A stretch of 32,774 nt of DNA from Bacteroides sp. (GTDB taxonomy: Bacteria; Bacteroidota; Bacteroidia; Bacteroidales; Bacteroidaceae). The stretch is taken from NCBI GenBank assembly GCA_017471925.1, contig JAFURM010000023.1, positions 1-32,774 on the forward strand, in the 5' to 3' direction. Numbering within the stretch: the stretch's first letter is position 1; each line of letters opens with the position of its first letter. This document shows, one piece after another, positions 8,353-15,735 of this stretch. A model generated the notes under the pieces. The model ran no database searches and had not been told where the DNA came from. It saw nothing but the letters and a program-made list of their open reading frames with translations. The translations under genes were made by a program, and so were the position numbers.

Positions 8353-9339
8353 TTACACGCTGGGTGTGAACACCTTGTTCATGCCCGATGTGATTTTGCA
8401 GGCATCGGGTTCGTTCTCGATGAAAGACTGGATGTGGCGCATGTACTTCTCTTCCAGGATTTCGTCCACTGCAATCAGTATGCCGGTCTCCTCCACGTCG
8501 CCGAAGCCATAGTTGATGGCGGTGCCGAACATGCGCATGGTGGGGCTGAGGTTCATGTAGGCGTTCACCAAGGGCGGGATGTTGTAGCCCAGCTTGCGGA
8601 TTTCACCGTTCAGAATCTTGTAGTCTTCCTTGAAGGTGTCCTTGCAGAATATCTTGGCCAGTTCCTTCTCGTCCGATTCCAGGAGCAGCGGCTTCATGGG
8701 GGTAATCAGTTCTTCCTTGTCGCCGAAGTGCTTTCTCAGGAAGTAGAGAATCATGTCGCGTCCCTGGCGGTGGTAGCTGGGATACATGGTCACCTTGCCG
8801 AAGAAGTACTTCACGTTGGGCATCACCACGGTCAGTGCGCCCAGTCCGTCCCACAGGTTGTCCAAGGCAAAGAGCGCCTTGCTTCCTGCGCGGGTGGACT
8901 GGTATTCCAGGGTCACGAAGGAGCGTCCCAGTTCGATGGTGGTGGGGAGATATTCTTTCAGGAACTTCTCGGAGAAGTTGAACATGTGCGAAGTGGCCAG
9001 GATGGGTGCCCCCTTTTCGTCGAAGCGCACGTCGGTGCCCAGGATGTAGCGGTAGCCGCCCAGGATTTCCCCTGCTTCGGGGTTCCATACAATCAGCTGC
9101 TTGTAGGGGTTCTCCATGGTGTCATACTCGTCGATGTCCATCGGAAGACCGGTGCCGCCGCCGGCGGCACGGAAGGCGATTTCGCGCAGGCGTCCAATCT
9201 CTTTCATGGTGTTGGGAGAGTCTTGCGCCGTGACAATGTAGATTTCATTGTTGCTCTTGTTGGTCATGCGCAAGCGTTTCTCTTCCGTCAGTTCCGCTTT
9301 CAGCAGTTCTTTGCTTACAGGTGCAATAATATCTTTCAT
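8353..9339 (-). CDS. glsB: glycine N-acyltransferase, GlsB-like (OlsB/GNAT type)
   Basis: A 328-residue protein of the OlsB-like acyltransferase group within the GNAT-type fold. Key stretches are EIGRLREIAFRAAGGGTGLPMDIDEYD, the strand segment GEILGGYRYILGTD, and FVTLEYQSTRAGSKALFALDNLWDGLGAL followed by KYFFGKVTMYPSY. In Bacteroides thetaiotaomicron the corresponding gene pair (glsB/glsA) makes glycine lipids; GlsB N-acylates glycine to give commendamide-type N-acyl glycine. It lies 38 bp downstream of the acyltransferase gene glsA on the same strand, which is the reported gls arrangement and is my main reason for choosing glycine over ornithine as substrate. The acyl donor is presumably acyl-ACP. 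Confidence 0.82.
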   Translation of the reverse strand: MKDIIAPVSKELLKAELTEEKRLRMTNKSNNEIYIVTAQDSPNTMKEIGRLREIAFRAAGGGTGLPMDIDEYDTMENPYKQLIVWNPEAGEILGGYRYILGTDVRFDEKGAPILATSHMFNFSEKFLKEYLPTTIELGRSFVTLEYQSTRAGSKALFALDNLWDGLGALTVVMPNVKYFFGKVTMYPSYHRQGRDMILYFLRKHFGDKEELITPMKPLLLESDEKELAKIFCKDTFKEDYKILNGEIRKLGYNIPPLVNAYMNLSPTMRMFGTAINYGFGDVEETGILIAVDEILEEKYMRHIQSFIENEPDACKITSGMNKVFTPSV

Positions 9340-9377
9340 ATCTCCTTGTTAGTCTCCTTATAATAATAATGTGTATG

Positions 9378-10196
9378 TTATAGTTGATAGACCATTTCCT
9401 TCACGTGCTGTGCCCACTCGCCTGCGCTCTTTGACTTGTCGAAGGTTTGCCAGGGGATGGGTTTGCCTATGGTGATGGTGAAGGTCTTGTGTGCGTTCTT
9501 GAACATTTCGTCGGCCAGGTAGAGCATGGCGATGTTGAACTTGATGCCGAGCCGTTTGCTCAGGTTGGCCAGGTTGTAGAAGAAGTTGGAGTTGCGCCCC
9601 TCGAAGTGTATGGGCACCACGTAGCGCCGGGTCTCCACGCTCTTGGTTATGAAGGTCTTCTTCCATTCCAGGTCGCGGATGATTCCCTTTTGCCGGCGCG
9701 AGCAGAGGCCGGCGGGAAACATGATGATGTGGTTGTCCGACTCGAATCCGGCCTTCACCATGGCGGGGAAGTCCTTGGCCTGACGGCCGGTCTTGTTGAT
9801 GGGGATGCAGAGCGGTGCCAGACCGTGCAGGTTCATCAGCAGGTCGTTCACCAGGTATTTCACCTTGCCTTCATAGTGCGTGCCCAGCACGTAGCCCAGG
9901 GCCAGTCCGTCCTGTCCGCCCAGCGGATGGTTGCTGACAAAGGTGCAGAGCCCGTCGGCAGGCAGATTCTCCTCGCCCTTCACGACCAGTTTGGTGTCCA
10001 GGAAGTCGAGCGAAGCCTTCAGGAAGTCCACGCCGGTCTTGCCGTGTGACTCGCGCAGGAAGGTGTTCAACTCCTCCTGGTGTACGATGCGTTTCAGGTA
10101 GGAAACGACGAACTTGGGGATACGTTTCGACTTCTCCGGCGCTTTCTCGCGGAGTATTCTGTCGATGTCTATCAGGAACAATGAGTCGTCTGCCAT
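9378..10196 (-). CDS. glsA: lysophospholipid-type O-acyltransferase, GlsA-like
   Basis: A 272-residue PlsC/LPLAT-type acyltransferase with the catalytic NHxxxxD motif as SNHPLGGQD, and the downstream block IIMFPAGLCSRRQKG corresponding to the substrate-binding FPEG-like motif. No clear multi-span membrane region is seen. With GlsB next to it, the likely role is O-acylation of the N-acyl (3-hydroxy acyl) glycine to form the mature glycine lipid; a general acylglycerol-phosphate acyltransferase is the alternative. It is the first gene of a two-gene operon with a good consensus promoter 25-57 nt upstream. Confidence 0.82.
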   Translation of the reverse strand: MADDSLFLIDIDRILREKAPEKSKRIPKFVVSYLKRIVHQEELNTFLRESHGKTGVDFLKASLDFLDTKLVVKGEENLPADGLCTFVSNHPLGGQDGLALGYVLGTHYEGKVKYLVNDLLMNLHGLAPLCIPINKTGRQAKDFPAMVKAGFESDNHIIMFPAGLCSRRQKGIIRDLEWKKTFITKSVETRRYVVPIHFEGRNSNFFYNLANLSKRLGIKFNIAMLYLADEMFKNAHKTFTITIGKPIPWQTFDKSKSAGEWAQHVKEMVYQL

Positions 10197-10220
10197 TCTT
10201 TAATAGATGAATTTTCCGCG

Positions 10221-10253
10221 CAAAATTAACTCATCTTTTTAATTAAACGCAAA
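10221..10253 (-). promoter_or_regulatory. consensus Bacteroidetes promoter of glsAB
   Basis: Reading the minus strand, TTTG (10253-10250), a 21-nt spacer, then TAATTTTG (10228-10221) match TTTG-N19-21-TAnnTTTG completely. It lies 25 nt upstream of the glsA start, giving a short leader. This is the best promoter match in the window. Confidence 0.75.
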
Positions 10254-10428
10254 GTTTTGGCAGAAAACTACACCCGAAACCCATCAAAAAGCGCCTGAAA
10301 ACTCTCAATTGATAGATTTTCCCTGAAAGTTTGCTGAATATTCTCCCTTCTGCGCGTCCGAACTTCCCTAAACTTGCATCGCCGAAAGGATAAAGCAAAC
10401 GTTATTTTTAACCCAAAACAAAACGACC

Positions 10429-10932
10429 ATGAACAGTATCTCATTCCAAAAGGACCTGGTAAGTGTACAGGAGGAACTCCTGCGATTTGCCTACAAACTG
10501 ACCGCCGACCGCGAAGAGGCCAACGACCTGTTGCAAGAGACAGCCCTCAAGGCACTCGACAACGAAGACAAGTACACGCCCGACACCAACTTCAAGGGAT
10601 GGATGTACACCATCATGCGCAACATCTTCATCAACAACTACCGCAAGGTGGTGCGCGACCAGACGTTTGTGGACCACACCGACAACCTCTACCACCTGAA
10701 CCTGCCGCGCGACACTGCCTATGAGAGCACCGAGCGCAGCTATGACCTGAAGGAGATGCACCGCGTGGTCAACTCCCTGCCGCGCGAATATCGCCTGCCC
10801 TTCTCCATGCATGTGTCGGGCTTCAAGTACCGTGAGATTGCCGAACGTCTCGGCGTGCCCCTCGGCACCGTGAAGAGCCGCATCTTCTTCACGCGCCAGA
10901 AACTGCAGAAAGAGCTGAAGGACTTCCGGTGA
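10429..10932 (+). CDS. ECF-type RNA polymerase sigma factor
   Basis: A 167-residue sigma-70 family protein of ECF size. Region 2 covers about residues 10-80 (LLRFAYKLTADREEANDLLQETALKAL, then FKGWMYTIMRNIFINNYRK), and region 4 covers about 110-163 (SLPREYRLPFSMHVSGFKYREIAERLGVPLGTVKSRIFFTRQKL) with the helix-turn-helix. It recruits RNA polymerase to a specific promoter set. No anti-sigma factor or SusC/SusD pair is adjacent, so its regulon and signal are unknown. It is alone on its transcript, with 687 bp of non-coding DNA before mraZ. The start at 10429 gives the typical length. Confidence 0.9.
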   Translation: MNSISFQKDLVSVQEELLRFAYKLTADREEANDLLQETALKALDNEDKYTPDTNFKGWMYTIMRNIFINNYRKVVRDQTFVDHTDNLYHLNLPRDTAYESTERSYDLKEMHRVVNSLPREYRLPFSMHVSGFKYREIAERLGVPLGTVKSRIFFTRQKLQKELKDFR

Positions 10933-11213
10933 GAAGGCTGCGGACTGCTTGCTGTGGGGATTGCATATTTATGCGCTGCTGAGTGGCGTATATGCAACGG
11001 AGCGTGGTCGTCGACGGGAAAACGGCAAGGAAATGCGCTTATCCCGTCAGGAGGGCTTCTGAGAGGGGTGGAAGAGGAGTGTGACGGCAGTTGCCGTCCC
11101 GGGGTGGGACATCGGGCGGCTGCAGCCGGTGCCGGTCGGGGTTCCCGTCGCAGACTCCGACGTTCCGCATGGGGATGTGAAGGCTCTGTTCTCCCTGTTT
11201 ATCCGGCTTTTGG

Positions 11214-11323
11214 ACGAAACATGTCTGGTCTGTGGACGAGACATGTGCGGTCCGTGAACCACACATGTTCCGACCGCGGACCACACGTGTATGCTCCGCG
11301 GAGCACACGTGTCCCGTCTGCAG
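11214..11323. repeat. 22-bp tandem repeat, five units
   Basis: Five contiguous 22-bp units start at 11214, 11236, 11258, 11280 and 11302. The consensus starts ACCACACRTGT and its second half is close to TCGGTCCGCGG. Each unit carries ACATGT or ACACGTGT at positions 4-11, and units 3 and 4 end in CCGCGG, so two palindromic cores alternate. The period is not a multiple of 3, which argues against a protein repeat. The preceding 22 bp are only weakly similar. Confidence 0.85.
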
Positions 11324-11561
11324 CCCCTTCAAGGGTCTTCGGAGGAGAGATGACCGTCCCGGAACACTCGCTACGGACTTCCGGACAAGGAGGGAAACGG
11401 GCGGAATAGTCGCTAAAATTGCATAAGTATGCGTTTTTGACGGCTGTCGTATGCATCTTTGGGCATGATTTTTCTCCTTTCCCGATGCGCTTCATTATCA
11501 AAGAAATAAGCTATCAACAGGCTGTTGAAAAATTCTTTTCCACTTTTTTATGCAAAGATGG

Positions 11562-11586
11562 TGGGGAATTGTGGGGAAATGTGTAC
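11562..11586 (+). promoter_or_regulatory. MraZ operator (TGGGG direct repeats)
   Basis: TGGGG at 11562-11566 and 11572-11576, with a third partial box TGTAC at 11582-11586, are spaced exactly 10 bp. MraZ is known to bind TGGGN direct repeats with 5-nt spacers upstream of its own gene. The -7-like TACTTTTA (11584-11591) overlaps the third box, as expected for autorepression. The mraZ ATG is about 30 nt downstream. Confidence 0.7.
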
Positions 11587-11619
11587 TTTTACGGTCTCTT
11601 AATTAATAATAAGGTCTGT

Positions 11620-12144
11620 ATGATGCGATTCTTGGGAAATATGGATGCGAAACTGGATGCCAAAGGGCGGGTGTTTGTCCCGGCATCGTTCCGCAAATTG
11701 TTGCAAGACAACGGCAATGACAAGCTGGTGTTGCGCAAGGATGTGCATCAGCGTTGTCTGGTGCTCTATCCCGAGGCCGAGTGGTTCTGTACCTTGAATC
11801 AGCTGCGCCGCAATCTCAATCCCTGGAATGCCCGTCATCAGATGATTTTCCGCCAGTTCGTAAGCGATGCCGAAGTGCTGACGATTGACGGCAACGGCCG
11901 CATTCTCATCCCCAAACGCTACCAGCAGCTGGCGGGCCTGGAGGGCGAGGTGCGCTTCATCGGCATGGATGCTGTCATTGAGGTGTGGGCCAAGGAACTG
12001 GCCGACCGTCCGTTCCTTGCCGCCGAGGAGTTCTCCAAGGCTATGGAGTCGGTTCTGGGCCAGGGCGAAGGCATGTACTGTGGCGAAGGCTGCGGCGATG
12101 GGTGGGGAGAGACCATAAGGGAAATGATGGAGGAGAAACAATGA
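11620..12144 (+). CDS. mraZ: transcriptional regulator MraZ
   Basis: From the ATG at 11620 (MMRFLGNMDAKLDAKGRVFVPASFRK) the protein is 174 residues. It has the two AbrB-like repeats of MraZ: DAKGRVFVPASFR near the start and DGNGRILIPKRYQQLAGL about 80 residues later, both with the DxxGR DNA-binding motif. It binds TGGG repeats at the dcw promoter and represses the cluster in other bacteria, and such a site lies directly upstream. The frame is open back to 11419, but that extension crosses the promoter and operator and lacks family similarity. The stop overlaps the rsmH start as ATGA. The ATG at 11623 is an equal alternative. Confidence 0.93.
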   Translation: MMRFLGNMDAKLDAKGRVFVPASFRKLLQDNGNDKLVLRKDVHQRCLVLYPEAEWFCTLNQLRRNLNPWNARHQMIFRQFVSDAEVLTIDGNGRILIPKRYQQLAGLEGEVRFIGMDAVIEVWAKELADRPFLAAEEFSKAMESVLGQGEGMYCGEGCGDGWGETIREMMEEKQ

Positions 12145-13061
12145 CGACAAACGACGGACAAGTATATCACATTCCGGCTCTTTTGATGCCTACGGTGGAC
12201 GGACTGGACATCCGCCCCGACGGTACCTATGTGGACGTGACCTTCGGCGGAGGCGGACATTCCCGGGAGATTCTGGCACGCCTGGGCGATGGCGGACGAC
12301 TGCTTGCCTTCGACCAGGACGAAGACGCCGAGCGCAACGTGCCGGCCGGACATCCCAACTTCACCTTCGTGCGCAGCAACTTCCGCTACCTGCACAACTT
12401 CCTGCGCTACTATGGCGTGGAGCAGGTGGATGGCATCCTGGCCGACCTGGGCGTGTCGTTCCATCACTTCGACGACAGCGAGCGGGGCTTCTCGTTCCGC
12501 TTCGACGGTGCCCTGGACATGCGCATGAACAAACGGGCGGGACAGACGGCGGCCGATGTGCTGAACGACTATCCCGAGGAGCGTCTGGCCGACCTCTTCT
12601 ACCTCTATGGCGAACTGAAGAACAGCCGCAAGCTGGCCTCGGTCATCGTCAAGGCACGCACGGCCGGTCGCCTGACCACCATCGGACAGTTCCTGGAGGT
12701 GGTGAAGCCTCTCTTTGGCCGCGAGCGCGAAAAGAAGGAGCTGGCCAAGGTGTTCCAGGCCCTGCGCATTGAGGTGAACCGCGAGATGGAGGCCCTGAAG
12801 GAGATGCTTCAGGCTGCCGTGGAGGCCCTGCGTCCCGGTGGTCGCCTGGCGGTCATCACCTATCACTCCCTGGAAGACCGCCTGGTGAAGAACATCATGA
12901 AGACCGGCAATGTGGAGGGACGCGTGGAGCAGGACTTCTATGGCCGCGTGCAGGCTCCGCTCCGCCCGGTGAACAGCAAGGTCATCGTGGCCGATGCCGA
13001 AGAGGTGGAGCGCAATCCGCGTTCGCGCAGTGCCAAACTGAGGATTGCCGAAAAGGTGTGA
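12141..13061 (+). CDS. rsmH: 16S rRNA (cytosine1402-N4)-methyltransferase
   Basis: A 306-residue protein (also called MraW) starting MTTNDGQVYHIPALL. The SAM-binding motif is VDVTFGGGGHSREIL (about residues 31-45). Other conserved blocks are DGILADLGVSFHHFDDSERGFSFRFDGALDMRM and the C-terminal GGRLAVITYHSLEDRLVKN. It N4-methylates C1402 in the decoding centre of 16S rRNA. The ATG is inside the mraZ stop (ATGA), so the two are translationally coupled. A longer frame starting at 11985 overlaps mraZ and is not credible. Its place as second gene of the dcw cluster is the universal one. Confidence 0.97.
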   Translation: MTTNDGQVYHIPALLMPTVDGLDIRPDGTYVDVTFGGGGHSREILARLGDGGRLLAFDQDEDAERNVPAGHPNFTFVRSNFRYLHNFLRYYGVEQVDGILADLGVSFHHFDDSERGFSFRFDGALDMRMNKRAGQTAADVLNDYPEERLADLFYLYGELKNSRKLASVIVKARTAGRLTTIGQFLEVVKPLFGREREKKELAKVFQALRIEVNREMEALKEMLQAAVEALRPGGRLAVITYHSLEDRLVKNIMKTGNVEGRVEQDFYGRVQAPLRPVNSKVIVADAEEVERNPRSRSAKLRIAEKV

Positions 13062-13098
13062 GAAGAAAACAATGTACAACAGATAACAGACAGTGAAC

Positions 13099-13467
13099 AT
13101 GGCAGAGGAGATAACGACAGACAACAAGAAAAGCAACGGCAAGGGCAAGTCCAAGAGACGCACCAGCTGGAAGAGCATCATCGGCGGCGACATTCTGGCT
13201 ACGGATTTCTTCCGTCGGCAGGTGAAGCTGATAGTTCTGGTCATGTTGCTCACTCTGTTCTATATACACAACCGCTACGCCTGTCAGTTGCAGATGATAG
13301 AGATAGACAAACTGAAGCAGGAGTTGGTGGACATCAGGTTCGACGCCCTGACACGCAGTTCGGAACTGATGGAACGCAGCCGCCAGTCGCGCATCGAGGA
13401 GTATATCTCCACTCGCGAAAGCGACTTGCAGACCTCTACCAATCCGCCCTATCTGATAGGCGACTGA
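13099..13467 (+). CDS. ftsL: FtsL-like divisome protein
   Basis: A 122-residue bitopic protein: a basic cytoplasmic N terminus (NKKSNGKGKSKRRTS), one transmembrane helix (about residues 46-62, LIVLVMLLTLFYIHN), then a periplasmic coiled-coil segment (IEIDKLKQELVDIRFDALTRSSELMERSRQ). It matches the Bacteroidetes FtsL-like family, and FtsL scaffolds FtsQ, FtsB, FtsW and FtsI at the septum. Sequence identity to proteobacterial FtsL is not expected; position between rsmH and ftsI decides the name. I use the ATG at 13099 rather than the GTG two codons earlier. It lies 37 bp after rsmH. Confidence 0.85.
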   Translation: MAEEITTDNKKSNGKGKSKRRTSWKSIIGGDILATDFFRRQVKLIVLVMLLTLFYIHNRYACQLQMIEIDKLKQELVDIRFDALTRSSELMERSRQSRIEEYISTRESDLQTSTNPPYLIGD

Positions 13468-13516
13468 TGGCGGGAAGCGAATGGCTGACAGTGAATAATG
13501 GATAGTTGGAAATGAG

Positions 13517-15685
13517 ATGGCAGTAAACAAGAAAAGCATAATGACCCGTTACTTCTTCGTGGTGCTCGTCATGAGCCTGATGGGAGTAGCCGTAGTCGTG
13601 AGGGCGGCAGTAATCATGTTCGCCGAGCGGGACTATTGGGAGGTCGTGGCCAACCGTTTCGTGACGGAGAACGATGTGCTCTATCCCAATCGGGGCAACA
13701 TCCTCTCCGCAGACGGCAAGCTGATGGCCAGTTCCCTGCCCGAATATACCCCCTACATCGACTACAAATTCTATGATAACAACAACGAGGAGCGGCGCAA
13801 GAAGGGGCAGGCCAAGAAGGACAGCGTCTTCTTCTCCAAGCTGGACTCCATCTGTGTGGGGCTGCACAAGCTCTTCCCTGAGAAGAGCGTGGCTGCCTAT
13901 AAGGCCCACCTGAAGAAGGGACGTTACAGCAAGACCTGGCAACACTATCCCCTGCTGCCCGACAAGCGCAGGCGCATCAGCTACACCCAATACAAGCGCA
14001 TCAAGGAGCTGCCCTACTTCAACCTGGGCGTCAGGACCAGCGGCCTGCACGACATTGACTTCAACCGGCGCAAACGCCCCTTCGGCTCCTTGGCCAGCCG
14101 CACCCTGGGCGATGTCTATCCCGACACGGCCTTGGGAGCGAAAAACGGCATCGAACTGGCCTTCGACACCCTGCTGAAAGGACAGACGGGCGTGGCCCAC
14201 AAGCAGAAGGTGATGAACCGCTACCTGCCCATTACGGACAAGCCGCCGGTGGACGGCTATGACATTGTGACCACCATTGACGTGGACATGCAGGACATCT
14301 GCGAGAAGGCCCTGGTGGACAAACTGAAGGAACTGCAAGCCACCGTGGGCGTGGCCGTGCTGATGGAGGTGAAGACGGGCGAAGTGAAGGCCATCGTCAA
14401 CATGACCCGCGGCTCCGACGGCAACTATTATGAGATGCGCAACAACGCCATCAGCGACATGATGGAGCCGGGTTCTACCTTCAAGACCGCCAGCATCATG
14501 GTGGCCTTAGAAGACGGACACATCACCCCCGAGACCGAGGTGGAGACCGGCAAGGGCGTCATGCCCATGTATGGCCGTCAGATGAGGGACCACAACTGGA
14601 GAAATGGAGGCTACGGCAAAATCAACGTGACACGCATCATGGAGGTCTCTTCCAACATCGGAGTCTCCTACCTGATAGACAAGTATTACAAGGACGACCC
14701 GCAACGCTTCGTGGATGGCCTGCACCGCATGAGCATCCACCTGCCCCTGCACCTGCAGATTCCCGGTGAGGGCACGCCCAATATACGGGGACCTAAGGAA
14801 CGCTACTTTTCCAAGACCACCCTGCCGTGGATGAGCATCGGTTATGCAACACAGATACCGCCCATCAACACGCTGACTTTCTACAACGCCATTGCCAACG
14901 ATGGAGTCATGGTGCGTCCCAAGTTCGTGAAAGCCGTCATGAAAGACGGCAATGTGCTCAAGGAGTATCCTACGGAGGTCATTAACCCCCAGATATGCTC
15001 TGACCGCACACTGACACAGATTCGCCATATCCTGCGCCGGGTAGTTTCCAACGGATTGGGCAAGTATGCCGGCAGCAAGCAGTTTGCCGTCTCGGGCAAG
15101 ACGGGCACGGCACAGGTGGCCCAGGCCGGAGGCTACAAGACGGGCACGACCAAATACCTGGTGAGCTTCTGCGGCTATTTCCCCAGCGAAAGTCCCGAGT
15201 ACAGCTGCATCGTGGCCATCCAGAAGACGGGACTTCCGGCATCGGGCGGAACAATGGCGGGCAGTGTCTTCGGCAAGATAGCGGAGAGGGTGTATGCCAA
15301 GAAACTCTTCCTGGACATACGCAACGGAATAGACAGTACCACCAATGTCATCCCCGAAGTAAGGCGGGGCGAGATGAACGAAGCCTCTCTGGTGCTTCGC
15401 GAACTGGAGGTCCCCACACTGCTGGAGTATGAACAGGAGGAGGGCAGCCTGCAGTGGGGATATACCGAGGTGGCGGGAGAGGGCCTGAAGCTGCACGACT
15501 GGGAACTGACGACCGCTGTCGTGCCCGACGTGACGGACATGGGCGCGAAGGATGCCGTCTACCTGTTGGAGAAGTGTGGCCTGAAGGTACACCTGCAGGG
15601 ATGCGGACGGGTGAAGCGCCAGTCGCTTCCGCCGGGCAGTCACGTCACGAAAGGACAGACCGTTTCGCTGACCCTGGTCCAATGA
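13517..15685 (+). CDS. ftsI: septal PBP (FtsI/PBP3) with PASTA domain
   Basis: A 722-residue class B penicillin-binding protein. A membrane anchor (about residues 10-35) is followed by the pedestal domain (RGNILSADGKLMASSLPEYTPYIDY) and the transpeptidase domain with STFK (Ser320, Lys323), SSN (Ser378, Asn380) and KTGT (Lys528). The C terminus (about 665-722, VVPDVTDMGAKDAVYLLEKCGLKV) is a single PASTA domain. It cross-links septal peptidoglycan with FtsW as partner glycosyltransferase. All catalytic residues are intact. PASTA domains bind muropeptides or influence localisation in other bacteria, and they are absent from E. coli FtsI. The gene follows ftsL by 49 bp in the same operon. Confidence 0.96.
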   Translation: MAVNKKSIMTRYFFVVLVMSLMGVAVVVRAAVIMFAERDYWEVVANRFVTENDVLYPNRGNILSADGKLMASSLPEYTPYIDYKFYDNNNEERRKKGQAKKDSVFFSKLDSICVGLHKLFPEKSVAAYKAHLKKGRYSKTWQHYPLLPDKRRRISYTQYKRIKELPYFNLGVRTSGLHDIDFNRRKRPFGSLASRTLGDVYPDTALGAKNGIELAFDTLLKGQTGVAHKQKVMNRYLPITDKPPVDGYDIVTTIDVDMQDICEKALVDKLKELQATVGVAVLMEVKTGEVKAIVNMTRGSDGNYYEMRNNAISDMMEPGSTFKTASIMVALEDGHITPETEVETGKGVMPMYGRQMRDHNWRNGGYGKINVTRIMEVSSNIGVSYLIDKYYKDDPQRFVDGLHRMSIHLPLHLQIPGEGTPNIRGPKERYFSKTTLPWMSIGYATQIPPINTLTFYNAIANDGVMVRPKFVKAVMKDGNVLKEYPTEVINPQICSDRTLTQIRHILRRVVSNGLGKYAGSKQFAVSGKTGTAQVAQAGGYKTGTTKYLVSFCGYFPSESPEYSCIVAIQKTGLPASGGTMAGSVFGKIAERVYAKKLFLDIRNGIDSTTNVIPEVRRGEMNEASLVLRELEVPTLLEYEQEEGSLQWGYTEVAGEGLKLHDWELTTAVVPDVTDMGAKDAVYLLEKCGLKVHLQGCGRVKRQSLPPGSHVTKGQTVSLTLVQ

Positions 15686-15735
15686 CAGACGATGAAATGA
15701 AAAGAACAAGAACGGATAACGTGTGAAGAACAGAT

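Larger units (their letters stand above)
10933..11619. other. long GC-rich intergenic region before mraZ
   Basis: Open frames here give Arg/Pro/Ser-rich translations with no recognisable domain, so I see no gene. The region holds TTGCATATTTATGCG (10961-10975) and the near copy TTGCATAAGTATGCG (11419-11433), each containing the inverted pair GCATA/TATGC. It also holds the dyad GACGGCA-GT-TGCCGTC near 11082-11097, the palindrome CGGCTGCAGCCG near 11116-11127, the 22-bp tandem array (11214-11323), and the AT-rich mraZ promoter region with TGGGG repeats. A structured RNA or a decayed gene cannot be excluded. Confidence 0.6.

Noticed and set aside
10369-10376. TAAACTTG as -7 promoter of the sigma factor gene
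   Set aside because: It has one mismatch to TAnnTTTG and the nearest TTTG is 35 nt upstream instead of 19-21, so I did not list it.
11214-11323. CRISPR array
   Set aside because: The 22-bp units are directly contiguous and degenerate, without unique spacers, and there are no cas genes in the window.
10954-11409. Plus-strand frame of 151 codons in the gap before mraZ
   Set aside because: The G/R/S-rich translation runs through the 22-bp array, whose period is not a multiple of three. No domain or conserved start is seen.
11419-11619. N-terminal extension of MraZ
   Set aside because: The extension would translate the operator and promoter, and MraZ proteins begin with an MxxxFLGNxDxKLD-like segment, which starts at 11620.
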